This document shows, one piece after another, positions 1-9,297 of a stretch of DNA of 64,000 nucleotides. The translations under genes and the position numbers were made by a program. This DNA comes from Boesenbergia rotunda. Its lineage: Eukaryota; Streptophyta; Magnoliopsida; Zingiberales; Zingiberaceae. Location: positions 380,692 to 444,691 of the forward strand of contig JAGFNQ010000857.1 of the NCBI GenBank assembly GCA_024364735.1, read 5' to 3'. Position 1 is the first letter of the stretch; every line of letters begins with the position of its first letter. The notes under the pieces were generated by a model, which ran no database searches, was not told where the DNA came from, and saw nothing but the letters and a program-made list of their open reading frames with translations.

Positions 1-106
1 TCCTGCACACTAGATTAACTTGTTAGAAAACAAGAAAGACTTAACTTTTGACCTATGTTGCCATTATCAAAACACGGGTTTGACTTAGGTGCATTCTGCA
101 CCAACA
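1..106 (-). mobile_element. A1 3' LTR, terminal part
   Basis: The sequence ends ...GCACCAACA (minus strand start TGTTGGTGC) and is followed at once by a polypurine tract. It matches the end of the complete LTR at 7214-7319 almost base for base. The rest of this LTR lies left of the window. Confidence 0.9.
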
Positions 107-120
107 ATCTCCCCCTTTTT
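107..120 (-). other. Polypurine tract of A1
   Basis: Read on the minus strand this is AAAAAGGGGGAGAT directly before the LTR start TGTTGG, the usual plus-strand priming site. The same tract occurs before the LTRs of B (17117-17130), J1 (54612-54625) and J2 (63225-63238). Confidence 0.85.
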
Positions 121-1664
121 GATTTATGACAACCCTAGTTCAAAAAGTTAGGTTTAAGCAAAACATGAAAAAGTTTTAACTTTTGTTCCCTCCCCCTGGA
201 AGGAATCTTCCCCTAGATTTTTCAAAAATTCGTGGGGTTAAAAAAAACTTTACTTGTACTTGAAAACTTTTTGAAAATGTTAGCTTAAGTAAGAATTTCA
301 GTTTTAATACAGTTTTGAAAAACTTAAGCTTTAGAGTACTTTAAAAAATTTGACAAGCTTAAGTAAGAACCTTTTGAAAGGCTAGAGTACTTAGGAAAAT
401 TTTGAAAGCTTGAGTAAAAATCTTGCAGCTAGAGTACTTAGTAACATTTTGAAAGCTTTAAGAAATTTTGAAACTAGAGTACTTTAGGCAAAATTTTGAA
501 AGCTTTAAGAACTTTTGAAACTGGAGTACTTAGGCAAAATTTTGAAAGCTTTTAAGAACTTTTGAAACTGGAGTACTTAGGCAAAATTTTAAAGCTTTTA
601 AGAACTTTTGAAACTGGAGTACTTAGGCAAAATTTTGAAAGCTTTTAAGAACTTTTGAAACTGGAGTACTTAGGCAAAATTTTGAAAGCTTTTAAGAACT
701 TTTGAAACTGGAGTACTTAGGCAAAATTTTGAAAGCTTTTAAGAACTTAAGTACTTCTTCAAAAAGTTTAAGCTTTTGAATAAAGGATAAGTATATTTTT
801 GAACCTTTTTGAATAAAGGAAAAATTTGAAAACTTTTGAAAGCTTTTTGAATAAAAGATAAGAAAATTTTAAGATAAGAAAATTTTACTCTCTCCTTTCC
901 TATCTCTCCCCCTTTGCAATATATCAAAACAGATAAATATAGCATGAATAAAGAAAATAAATAAGAATTTGCTGTACTGAACCAATTCATAATTAGATTT
1001 ACACTAAATCAATCAATTTTCTCTGTAGGGACCTGTCTAACCCAATTAGCTACTTACTAACTGTTATAAACAGTAGTTTTTGCTAGGGTTAGTCAAGTTA
1101 AGTGTTTCTGTTCAAGTTAGTTTTTCTAAACTTGACACTTAAGTGGATTGCTGTTTAAGTTGTATTTAGTGCCCCAATTATTGCAGATGCACTGACTTAA
1201 AGCATCTTGAATTAAGGCAAAGACCTAAGCATCTCAACCCTTTCTAGGTTATCAATCAAAAGTACCCTAAGGTGCTTGTGAGATGCTGGCTTCTAAGTCT
1301 ATAGGTGCATGCAGTTCTAGGGTTAGGGCCTAGGCTAAGTCCATTTTCAAAAAAGCCCTAATTTTTAAAGGGGGTAGTTTTGCAATAAAACTAAGTAAAA
1401 AGTGAAAACTGATTTTGAAATTAAGTAAAGCAGTTTTTCAAAATCTATTTTTAGAAAACTGATTTTTAAAATCAAGTAGAGCAGTAAAAAAATTGAGATA
1501 CTCTATTCTACAGAGCACAATCCTAACTGCAAAGAGAACAAGTACTCATAAACTGGTCAACAGAAAATAAATCAGGTAATCAAGGTTCAAATACAGTCAA
1601 ACATTCAAACCCAAGTCAACCCTACTAAGTAGGGGCAGTCAAATAGGTACAATACTAAGTGAAT
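121..1664 (-). other. A1 3' non-coding internal region
   Basis: This AT-rich stretch between the captured ORF and the polypurine tract holds no convincing reading frame. The 83-codon frame at 739-990 is low complexity (F/K/L/S rich) and is not supported. A block of 47-bp tandem repeats sits at about 425-765. Confidence 0.6.
425..765. repeat. 47-bp tandem repeat, about six copies
   Basis: The marker CTGGAGTACTTAGGC recurs at 521, 568, 614, 661 and 708, a period of 46-47 bp, with more degenerate copies upstream. The unit is a GAAAGCTTTTAAGAAC block followed by TTTTGAAACTGGAGTAC. Confidence 0.85.
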
Positions 1665-2844
1665 CTAAGACGAAGGACCGGGATGATCGGAGGAGCCTGG
1701 CTGCCAGGATCGAAATAGGGTCATCATCTCATGATACTCTGCCTCTCTGGCCTCCCTCTCGGCTCGAAGGGCGCTCATGTAACTGTTGTAGTGGCCCAGA
1801 TTTGTCTCCATGTCTTCAGCGTGATTGGCCTCCACTTCCTCTCGGAGGCTCTGAACACGGGTCTCTAGCTGAGTCACTCGATCGTAGAGTGTCGGTGGAG
1901 TGGGCTCATCTATGTGCGCTCGGGCTGCTACTGCTAGATCTCCGACGTCGACCTCAACCTCCTCGTCTGAGTCGACTGGTGCTCCGGCCTGCTGTCGTCT
2001 CCAACTAAGAACCCTGGTGGCCGACACCTCTAGACCCGCTAAGGAAAAGTTCCTAAATCCTATTTCGTCAAAGTCGGTCATAGCGGTAATTTCACCAACG
2101 GTAATGTCCCGACCGTGGTGATGAAGAAGGGATGTGATGATGTGGCAATATGGTGTCCGTACTCGTCCCTGGGTCGTGACACTGGACGCATGCAGAATGG
2201 TATGAAACATATGGAGTCCAATGTCTAGGTCAAGGTGGTGGACTAGGGCATAAAGAAGGAAAGCATGAAAGGGTCGCATAATCCCTAGGTCTCTGGTGGA
2301 AAGTGGTAGGATACAGCGGACCAGAACTCTATACAAGGCATAGTTCTGGGCCTGAAGTTCAACAGCTAGGAAGCGCCTGTTTACGGGGAGGTCTGCCCTA
2401 AAGAAATAGGAGCGAATGGTATCTAGGGTAATATCTGAGTAGGGAGGATTAAATGGGGGGTTCCTAGGAGGATAACAGCAGAATGTGGACTGTGATGGTC
2501 GCAGTCCTAGAAAGCGGTTCAACAGAGTAGGGGTGATGGTCAAAGGAATCCCTTGGACAGTGGTGTGAAACATAAGATTATCTTGTCGAATAATATTATT
2601 GTAAAATTCTGCGCATAAAGATTCATTAATGGTATGCGTGAAGAAGACAAGATTGTCCAATTGATAGAAGTTGATGATGTTTATGGCGACAGGGCATGAT
2701 TGGGTAAAAAAGTGCCTATTGAGATAGCTTATTTTAATAGGCTTGTAGATTGTTTGTGCAAACCTATTACATAACTCTATATTAGGAAATCTAGGGTCAG
2801 GACTAGGTTGGGCACCGGGGTTGGCCGGGTTCGATCGGCGTCTT
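1665..2844 (-). CDS. Captured ORF resembling plant 'putative transposon protein' domain proteins
   Basis: The minus-strand frame is open without a stop for about 393 codons, from the candidate splice acceptor at 2844/2845 to TAG at 1665-1667. No ATG lies near the 5' end; the longest listed frame starts at a TTG at 2660, but homology-like sequence clearly runs further upstream (for example ELCNRFAQTIYKPIKISYLN). The core has the pattern FYNN...VQGIPL...LNRFLGLRPS, which resembles from memory the domain annotated as 'putative plant transposon protein' (Transposase_32 type); I could not search this. The C-terminus has an acidic stretch (SDEEVEVDVGD) and then a likely coiled coil (LETRVQSLREEVEANHAED and following). 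It is in the same orientation as gag and occupies the place of pol. Its function is unknown. It could also be an env-like third ORF, but I see no signal peptide or membrane segment. Confidence 0.6.
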
Positions 2845-3045
2845 CTAAGTTAAAAGAGTTAAAGGAAGAATAAAGATATTGCATGAAATAATTTTAAATG
2901 CAATAAAAATAAATGATAATCATACCGGACGGCTCGGGGAGGCGTGGTTGAGGAAGAGGACTTGCAAGGTCTTCTTGAAGAGTAAGAAGTGGAGAAGAAG
3001 GTTGATTTTGGTGTGGGGAGTGAAGGAGGTTCGGGTGCCTTTTAT
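2845..3045 (-). other. Candidate 5' exon and 81-nt intron of the captured ORF
   Basis: On the minus strand 2925-2845 starts GTATGATTATC, is AT rich, has a pyrimidine-rich tail and ends AACTTAG, so it fits a short plant GT-AG intron. Joining base 2926 to 2844 keeps one frame open: a Ser/Pro/Thr-rich segment (2926 back to a stop at about 3045) continues into RRRSNPANPG of the main frame. No in-frame ATG is present; the ATG at 3057 is in another frame. The start codon is therefore lost or lies on another exon. Splicing is inferred from sequence only. Confidence 0.4.
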
Positions 3046-3046
3046 A
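3040..3046 (-). promoter_or_regulatory. Internal TATA box before the captured ORF
   Basis: TATAAAA followed by GGC on the minus strand lies about 12 bp downstream of a block of GGGCGCCC palindrome pairs and about 115 bp upstream of the candidate splice donor. The layout copies that of the A-family LTR promoters (TATA at 13224-13230 and about 6381-6388). Confidence 0.5.
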
Positions 3047-3057
3047 GGCAAACTCAT

Positions 3058-3302
3058 GGGGGCGCCCGGGAGCTTCCGGGCGCCCTGGTCAGGGTTACTG
3101 CCAAAGGCAGTAACTTTTGGCTGCTGGGGGCGCCCGGGACAGCCCGGGCGCCCTCAGCAGAGCACTTTGCAGCTTTTGCTGCGTTGGAGGTGATGGGGGC
3201 GCCCGCGTGGTTCTGGGCGCCCTGGTCAAGGGCAAGGCAGCTTTTCTGTCTCGGGGAACGAAAAAGCTATGGGGGGCGCCCGTGTGGTCCCGGGCGCCCG
3301 GG
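3058..3302. promoter_or_regulatory. Four GGGCGCCC palindrome pairs inside A1
   Basis: Pairs begin at about 3060, 3125, 3197 and 3275. In each, two 8-bp GGGCGCCC palindromes are separated by exactly 10 bp, and the spacer sequence differs every time. The same arrangement is found in both A-family LTRs. The block lies directly upstream (minus strand) of the internal TATA box. Confidence 0.85.
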
Positions 3303-3344
3303 TTTGTATAGAAAGGGACAAGCTTTATGTCTTGTCATCTTTTG

Positions 3345-3450
3345 ACCATGATTAAATTGGTTTGACCATGGTTTGACTGCTTTGACTGTGGTTTGACCGC
3401 TTTGACCATGGTTTGACTATATTAATCATGGTTTGACCATGATTTTGACA
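3345..3450. repeat. Degenerate repeat of TTTGACCATGG / TTTGACTG
   Basis: Short repeats of about 17 bp built from TTTGACCATGGTTTGAC. Each contains the palindrome CCATGG. No coding potential is seen. Confidence 0.7.
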
Positions 3451-3479
3451 AATACAAGAATATCTTATCCTATAGGTAA

Positions 3480-4082
3480 AAGAATTTCCAACTTAGTCTT
3501 AATCCTGCTGTCTCACTCAAATCTAGGGTTTTCAATCACGTTAACCTTATAGGTTTTGTGAGACAGGTTTTGATAGTTAAAATTATTTTGAAATTTTTAA
3601 TTAATTTTGAAAACAATTAAATTTTAAAAACTTAATTAATTTTGAAAACAATTAATTTTAACAAAAATGTTTAAATCTACAAATACCTGAAATTTTGTGT
3701 TAGATTCGAATTTGACAAAAAAAATTTGAATTTGAATTTCAGAAATTGGCTTCCAAGTCTTAGCGAGGCACTAGGCCTTCTTTGGCCGTAGCCTTATGGG
3801 ATCATCCACCCTTTTCTTGACAAAGCCTTTTAATGAAATTTCATTTTCAAAAATTCTTTGAAAAATTTCTGGTCTAACTAGTTTGGGTCTTGGATCGGTA
3901 GCTTCGGCTAGTTCCGCCAAATTGGCTTCCCTAACGTACTATCATCTCACCTCCACCCAATACTATGTTGTCAAATTTCAGGTAAGTTTGTTTAGTCCTT
4001 AAGCTAACCTAAGTCTAAGCATGGTATATTGCAGAAATTAAATAACCAATCAATCAAGCAATTTAAATCAAGAATAACAAGT
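3480..4082 (-). other. A1 post-gag spacer shared with A2
   Basis: This matches A2 at about 10300-10965 (shared markers CAATCACGTTA.CCTTAT, TTGGCTTCCA.GTCTT and CTAACGTACTATCATCTCACC). Similarity stops at about 3490 / 10305, where A2 goes on into protease/integrase and A1 into the palindrome-ORF block. This marks the replacement breakpoint. Confidence 0.7.
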
Positions 4083-5726
4083 TTATCTAATAATGAAAAT
4101 AATTTTCAGTTTGGCTCCCCCTGGACTAAAGCCACGGTGATGGTTGGGCAAGATGTGAATCTTGTCCTTGGGGATCCAATACTGATTTGATCCAGTCGGT
4201 TGGTTCAGGCACAGTTTAGGTACCCATGCCTGAATTTTACCTCTGGACTGATTCAGTACAGCAAAGTATGATCTTTGCCGAGATTTGGTTCTATAGCCCA
4301 ATCCGGATCGATTTAGAACTGATTTCTGTTTTCCAAGGATCATGTCGAGACCCTTGGAACCAGATGTAAATCGTTCTAATGCTGATCTAAGATCCTTAAC
4401 CTGAGCTTTCAGGGAGGAGTTTTCCTTTTCAAGTTTTTCAACTTGAGTAGGAGTTCCTTCCTGAACCTTCTCGGTTAAGGGTTTAGAGTCAGCTCCCTCT
4501 TTCAGGAGTTTTACTTCCTGTCGAAGGGATTCGACTCGGACTTTGGCTTTGGCCAAATCTCGAGAAAGAAATGAAATTAACTCACTTAATTGCAATCTAT
4601 TAAAACCAGTTACCTTAATTTCTCCGTCTACTGTGAAGGTCAGCTCGCCGTCCTCTTGTTCTGTTTCTGACTCAGTCTCGACTTTATCTGAGGCGGTCAG
4701 AGCTAGGAGGTTGGACTGGGGTGCCTCTTCTTTTTCTTCTGAGGACGATTCGTCCCAGGTTGCATGCAGTGCCTTCTTTCTTCTCATGCTTTTTGTCTCC
4801 TTTAGGTTAGGGCACTCTGACTTGTAGTGGCCCTTTTTCTTGCACTCATAGCCGGTCACATTAGGCTTGTTTGCGGGTTCAGCTGGTTCATCCTTTCTTC
4901 GGCCGGTTTTCCGTTTGTTGGTTCGGTTCTTCAGCTCCTTGTAGTAGCTTCGAGCGAGCCGGACCAGCTTAGTTTGTTCTCCTTCTTCGTTTTCTGAGTC
5001 TGAGTCAGAGTTAGACTCGGGTTCAGGTTCAGGCTTCTTCTTCGTTGTCCTTCCAGTTTTACCTGCAATGAAAGCAATACCTTTCTCGACCACATTGGTG
5101 TTAGTTTGTTCGTCCAGTTCTAGTTCGGAAAATAATTCATCTAATTTTATTTTAGAATGATCCCTAGAGACCTTGTATGCATCTACCATAGATGCCCACA
5201 AGGTGTTTCTAGGGAAGGCGTTTAGAGCATACCTTATTAGGTCACGGTTTTCAACCCTGTGACCTATTGTGTGAAGACCGTTCATTACCTCTTGGATTCG
5301 TGCATGGAGCTGGGCTGCTGTTTCGTTGTCGGCCATCTTGATGGTGTAGAGTTTGATTAGTAGCAGATCCCTCTTACTGATCCGAGTATCTGAAGTCCCT
5401 TCGTGCAGCTCGATCAGTTTTGTCCACAGCTCCTTTGCACTGTTGAAGGGGCCCACGCGGTTCAACTCTTCCTTTGACAATCCGCATTGTAGGGTTTGTG
5501 TTGCTTTTGCGTCGGCTTCTATCTTGCGTTTTAGGGAGTTGTCCCATTCGGAGTAGCCTTATGGTTGTCCTTCGGTGTCTTTGGGGATCTCCAGACCAGA
5601 CTGGATGATGATCCACATATCCACCTGAGTTTTCAGGTGGACCTCCATACGACTTTTCCAGTAAGAAAAGTCTTCTCCACTGAAAAGTGGAGGTCTAGCG
5701 GTGTTGAATCCCTCTTGCATAGCCAT
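4083..5726 (-). pseudogene. gag: A1 gag, broken by one in-frame stop
   Basis: Gag coats the retrotransposon RNA in a cytoplasmic particle. The likely start is the ATG at 5726 (MAMQEGFNTARPPLFSGEDF), as in A2. The frame FSYWKSRMEVHL...WIIIQSGLEIP is interrupted by TAA at 5559-5561 and then runs to 4083. It contains the UBN2-like region (CGLSKEELNRVGPFNSAKEL, LIELHEGTSDTRISKRDLL), an acidic stretch, a CCHC zinc knuckle and a coiled coil (VEKLEKENSSLKAQVKDL). It ends with GSKGLDMILG and SGLGY, followed by a WVPK...YWIPK tail. The first knuckle cysteine is Gly (GYECKKKGHYKSEC), which should weaken zinc binding. Otherwise it is well kept. Confidence 0.9.
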
Positions 5727-5951
5727 TTTAATCTGTAACAAAAAAACTAACAGAAAAACAAATTTTCCAAGACTAGGTCTTGGATTAGTAGTGTTGGATA
5801 AGGGAAATAAAATATCGAGGGGTGTTGCACCAACCTCGATTAACGAGAAAAAAATTCGAACAAAAAAAATATTTAAAAAAATTCGAAAATAATAAAGAAA
5901 ATCCGAAAAGAAATTTTCAAACTGGTGGTTGCACCAAGTTTGAACTTCCCC

Positions 5952-5963
5952 GCTCTGATACCA
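5952..5963 (-). other. Primer binding site of A1 (tRNA-iMet type)
   Basis: Minus strand TGGTATCAGAGC, two bases outside the 5' LTR end. It is complementary to the 3' end of plant initiator tRNA-Met, as is usual in copia elements. Confidence 0.9.
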
Positions 5964-6395
5964 CTTGTTGGATCGAGAAAACTGATAGAGGGGGGGTGAA
6001 TATCGGAAATCGTTCGGATTTTCGTAAAGAGCACGTACGCAGCGGAATTAAAATAAAAACAACCACAGCACAAAGACACAGTCGATTTACTTGGTTCGGA
6101 GCCTGTGTCGACTCTTACTCCAAGGCCCACGGTCGTTAACCGTTTACTTTGGGCAATTCTATATACGCGCAAAATTGTTTACAATAATTTATTACAAGTA
6201 AGTACACTAACAATAATAATAAAATTCGATCTTCGTTACCGACGTCTAGAGTGGATTGACTCTTTCGGGGCAGCGGGACGTCGTCGGCTCGAGTTGGAGT
6301 GTTTCCGAAGCAAGGCACGAGCATAGAAGATCTTTGGGGCGTTGAGAGAACAGTTGTCCTGCAGCCTTGGTCGAAGGCCCTTTATATAGGGCCTG

Positions 6396-6722
6396 CGGGC
6401 GCCCGGGACGTCGGGGGCGCCCCCCACGTGGCCTCTGATCCGCAGAGCTCTCAGTCAGCGTCAATCCTCTGGATCCGCTTTGACCGGGGTGCCCGGAGCG
6501 CTGGGGGCGCCCGCATTGACCGGGTCAAAGTCCTATCTCCTTGGCTTCGAGGGGTTCGGGTTCGATGTTGCGCATGGGGGCGCCCGCAGCGCAGGGGGCG
6601 CCCGGGAGCAGCTGGGGCGCCCGGGAGCACGGGGGCGCCCCGCCCACCATGTATTCGAACTCCTTTTTTCTTTACTTGTTTTGTATGGCCCTTGGGGGCG
6701 CCCGGGACACTCCGGGTGCCCT
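6396..6722. promoter_or_regulatory. Five GGGCGCCC palindrome pairs upstream of the A1 TATA box
   Basis: Pairs lie at about 6399, 6487, 6577, 6623 and 6696. Every pair has a 10-bp spacer. One member in two of the pairs is GGGTGCCC, a single change. The nearest pair ends about 8-10 bp from the TATA box. The binding factor is unknown. Confidence 0.85.
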
Positions 6723-6984
6723 ACTCATCCATTGCCTCTCTCCTTTGAGGCTTTCTGAGCTGCAGACACACGTTCCTTCGGTCCTGCATCCAGGGATAGT
6801 CCAAATCACAATAACATAATAAAATATTAGATTATACAGCCTTAGCTATCTTGGTTCTGACTTTGGTCTCCAAAATGGAGCCCTAGGTCGAACCGACGCC
6901 TACTGTTCCCTCGACGGGGAACGCGTCCTCACCTACTCCTCTCGGGAGAATTTACCTGATGCCAACCGTTCCTCTGGTTGGACT

Positions 6985-7215
6985 ATTGCCTGACGGTCCT
7001 TTGTCAGGTCTTGTAAACTGGCAGTCCTTCGCCAGTTGCCTAGCAGTCCTTCGCTAGGGCTTCAGTCCCAGGCTGTCCTTCGCCTGGAGCCTAGCAGTCC
7101 TTCGCTAGGGCTTGATACTGGCAGTCCTTCGCCAGTTGCCTAGCAATCCTTTGCTAGGGCTTTCTTTCCTGGCATTCCTTTGCCAGTGCCTACCAGTCCT
7201 TCGCTAGGGCTTTTC
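6985..7215. repeat. Array of short hairpins with constant loop and varied stems (A1 LTR)
   Basis: About nine units share a loop close to AGTCCTTC, while the 5-6 bp stems change on both sides together: CCTAGC/GCTAGG, CTGGC/GCCAG, CAGGC/GCCTG and CCTGAC/GTCAGG. The array sits near the sense 5' end of the LTR (U3). Confidence 0.8.
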
Positions 7216-7319
7216 CTGCACACTAGATTAACTTGATAGAAAACAAGAAAGACTTAACTTTTGACCTATGTTGCCATTATCAAAACACGAGTTTGACTTA
7301 GGTGCATTCTGCACCAACA

Positions 7320-9297
7320 GGGGTTTGGTGAATATGTCAGCTAGGTTAGATTTTGAGTCTACATGCTTAAGGACTATCTCACACTTGGCTACATGATCTC
7401 TTACAAAGTGGTGTTTGACTTCTATATGTTTAGTTCCAGAGTGTTGAATTGGGTTTTTAGTTAAATTAATTGAGCTTATATTATCAATGTAGACCTGAGT
7501 TTGGGTATAGTTAACCTGGAAGTCTTTAAGAGTGTGCATCATCCATAGGAGTTGTGCTACACACTCTCCTAAAGCAACATACTCAGCTTTAGTAGTGGAT
7601 AGTGCTACACAGTGTTGCTTTCTGCTACACCAACTTACTAGACTATTTTCTAAAAGTTGGCAGCTTCCACTTGTACTTTTTCTATCTAGTTTACAACCAG
7701 CATAATCAAAATCCGAGTATCCTGACAAGTCAAAAGTTAAGGTCCTAGGATACCAAATCCCTACATTTAGGGTGCCCTTAATGTATCTTAGTATTCTTTT
7801 TAGGGTTACTAAGTGCATTTCCTTAGCACAGGTTTGGTATCTAGCACATATTCCTATAGCAAAAAGGATATCAGGTCTACTGGTTGTAAGGTAAAGTAGA
7901 CTTCCAATCATACTCCTATATAATTTAAGGTCTACTACTTTACCATTAGGGTCACTATCTATTTTTATATTTGTGGACATAGGGGTACTTATGCTTTTGG
8001 AGTTGTCCATTTTGAATTTTTTTATTAACTCCTTAGCATATTTGGATTGATGGACATAATTTTCATCCCTAGTTTGCTTGATTTGTAACCCTAGAAAGAA
8101 GTTGAGCTCACCAACTAAGCTCATTTCGAATTCATTTTCCATTATTTTAACAAATTCTTTTAAGAAATTTGAGTTGGTGTATCCAAAGATTATATCATCG
8201 ACGTAGATTTGGGCAATAAAGATTTCTTTTTCTAAGGTCTTGATAAATAGGGTTGAGTCAATTTATCCCTGGTTAAATTCCTTAGAAATGAGGTTGGTTG
8301 ATAGACGTTCATACCATGCCCTAGGTGCTTGTTTTAGTCCATACAGTGCTTTAGTGAGTTTGTAAACATGGTCAGGTTTTTCTATGTCCTCAAAACCTGG
8401 GGGTTGTCCTACATAGACTTCTTCCTTAATAAATCCATTTAGGAAAACTAACTTTACATCCATTTGGTAGAGTTTAAATCCTTTATGGGATGCAAAGACT
8501 AACAACATTCTAATGGACTCAAGTCTAGCTACTGGGGCATAGGAGTCATCATAGTCTAACCCTTCGACTTGACTGAACCCTTTGGCTACTAATCGGGCTT
8601 TATTTCTAACTATTTCTCCTTGATCATTTACCTTATTCCTAAAAACCCACTTAGTGTCAATAATGGATTTGCCCTCAGGTTTAGGTACTAGTTCCCAGAC
8701 TTGGTTTCTTTCGAATTTGGCTAACTCTTCTTGCATTGCTATGATCCAATCAGGATCAGGTAAGGCTTCCTCTATAGCCTTAGGTTTAATTTTTGAAATC
8801 AGTGTAATCTGACTATGATTTCTATAGGAGGACCTACTTCCAACACCTATGGTTGGATCACCCACAATTTGATCAGTTGGGTGACTAAGTCTGGGTTTCT
8901 TAGTTCTTCTAGAACTTGGTTCAGCCTCAGGTCCGGCTGGTTGGTTCGGTTCAGTATTTGGTTCAACTACTTGGGTTGGTTCAATTATTGGTTCAATTGA
9001 CTCAATAGTTGGTTCAATACTTAGTTCATTTAGGGGTTCAACAAGTTGTTCATTATCTTCGTGATTTGATGGATTTAGATCTGGATTATTAGATTTTGAA
9101 TTAATTTCTTCATCAAATATTAGGTTTGTTGTTTCTTCAATTTTGTTAGTTTGTTTGTTGAAAACCCTATAGGCCCTACTTGTTGTTGAATATCCTAAGA
9201 AGGCCCCTAGGTTTGAATTAGACTGGTTTTGGATATAGCAAGCCGTACTAATTGCTTTTGCCCAAAATTGGTTAGCTAGGTTGAATTCATTGAGCAT
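7320..9297 (-). pseudogene. pol: A2 pol: integrase C-terminus, reverse transcriptase and RNase H
   Basis: RT copies element RNA into cDNA and RNase H removes the template. The frame 9297-8266 holds the integrase end (FWAKAISTACYIQN; deleted before FLGYS), an acidic linker, and the RT start WELVPKPEGK...TKWVFRNK, KARLVAKGFSQ, YAPVARLESIR and MDVK.VFLNG. A single TAA at 8263-8265 interrupts it. The same frame resumes with the catalytic YVDD (8194-8205), GSLLYLTTSRPDI, YAGCKLDRKSTSG, TKAEYVALGEC and ADIFTKP. At 7320 the next bases are the A1 LTR, so the listed C-terminus (LVQNAPKS...) is LTR-encoded and not real. Confidence 0.9.

Larger units (their letters stand above)
1..7319 (-). mobile_element. 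Element A1: copia-type LTR element with gag plus a foreign ORF, no pol
   Basis: On the minus strand the order is 5' LTR (5966-7319), primer binding site (5952-5963), gag (5726 to 4083), spacer, internal promoter-like block (3040-3302), captured open frame (2844 to 1665), AT-rich spacer, polypurine tract (107-120) and 3' LTR (1-106, cut by the window edge). The two LTR ends match closely: 1-106 equals 7214-7319 with few changes. No protease, integrase, reverse transcriptase or RNase H is visible. The gag matches element A2, whose lineage resembles SIRE/Maximus copia by its gag C-terminal motif (GSKGLD...SGLGY); the lineage name is inferred. The element is non-autonomous. It abuts A2 pol at 7320, so it either inserted into A2 or arose by recombination. 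Confidence 0.85.
5966..7319 (-). mobile_element. A1 5' LTR, complete (1354 bp)
   Basis: It begins TGTTGGATC and ends CACCAACA on the plus strand. In minus-strand (sense) order it carries a hairpin array (7215 to 6985), five palindrome pairs (6722 to 6396), a TATA box CTATATAAAG (about 6381-6389) and a short downstream leader to the PBS. It is about as long as A2's LTR and clearly the same family, but diverged along its length, so A1 and A2 are separate old copies. Confidence 0.9.

Noticed and set aside
739..990. 83-codon minus-strand frame near the A1 polypurine tract
   Set aside because: Low-complexity Phe/Leu/Lys/Ser translation of AT-rich repeats; no second copy supports it.
3057..3057. 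ATG at 3057 as the start of the captured ORF
   Set aside because: It is in a different frame from the main ORF, reaches a stop whether or not the intron is removed, and lies upstream of the TATA box.
2989..3345. Plus-strand frames across 2879-3345 and 6299-6819
   Set aside because: They are Gly/Ala/Pro/Arg-rich translations of the GGGCGCCC palindrome block; all frames are open there because of GC richness.
8815..9000. Plus-strand frames antisense to A2 pol and gag
   Set aside because: Shadows of the acidic linker and gag coding sequence on the minus strand.
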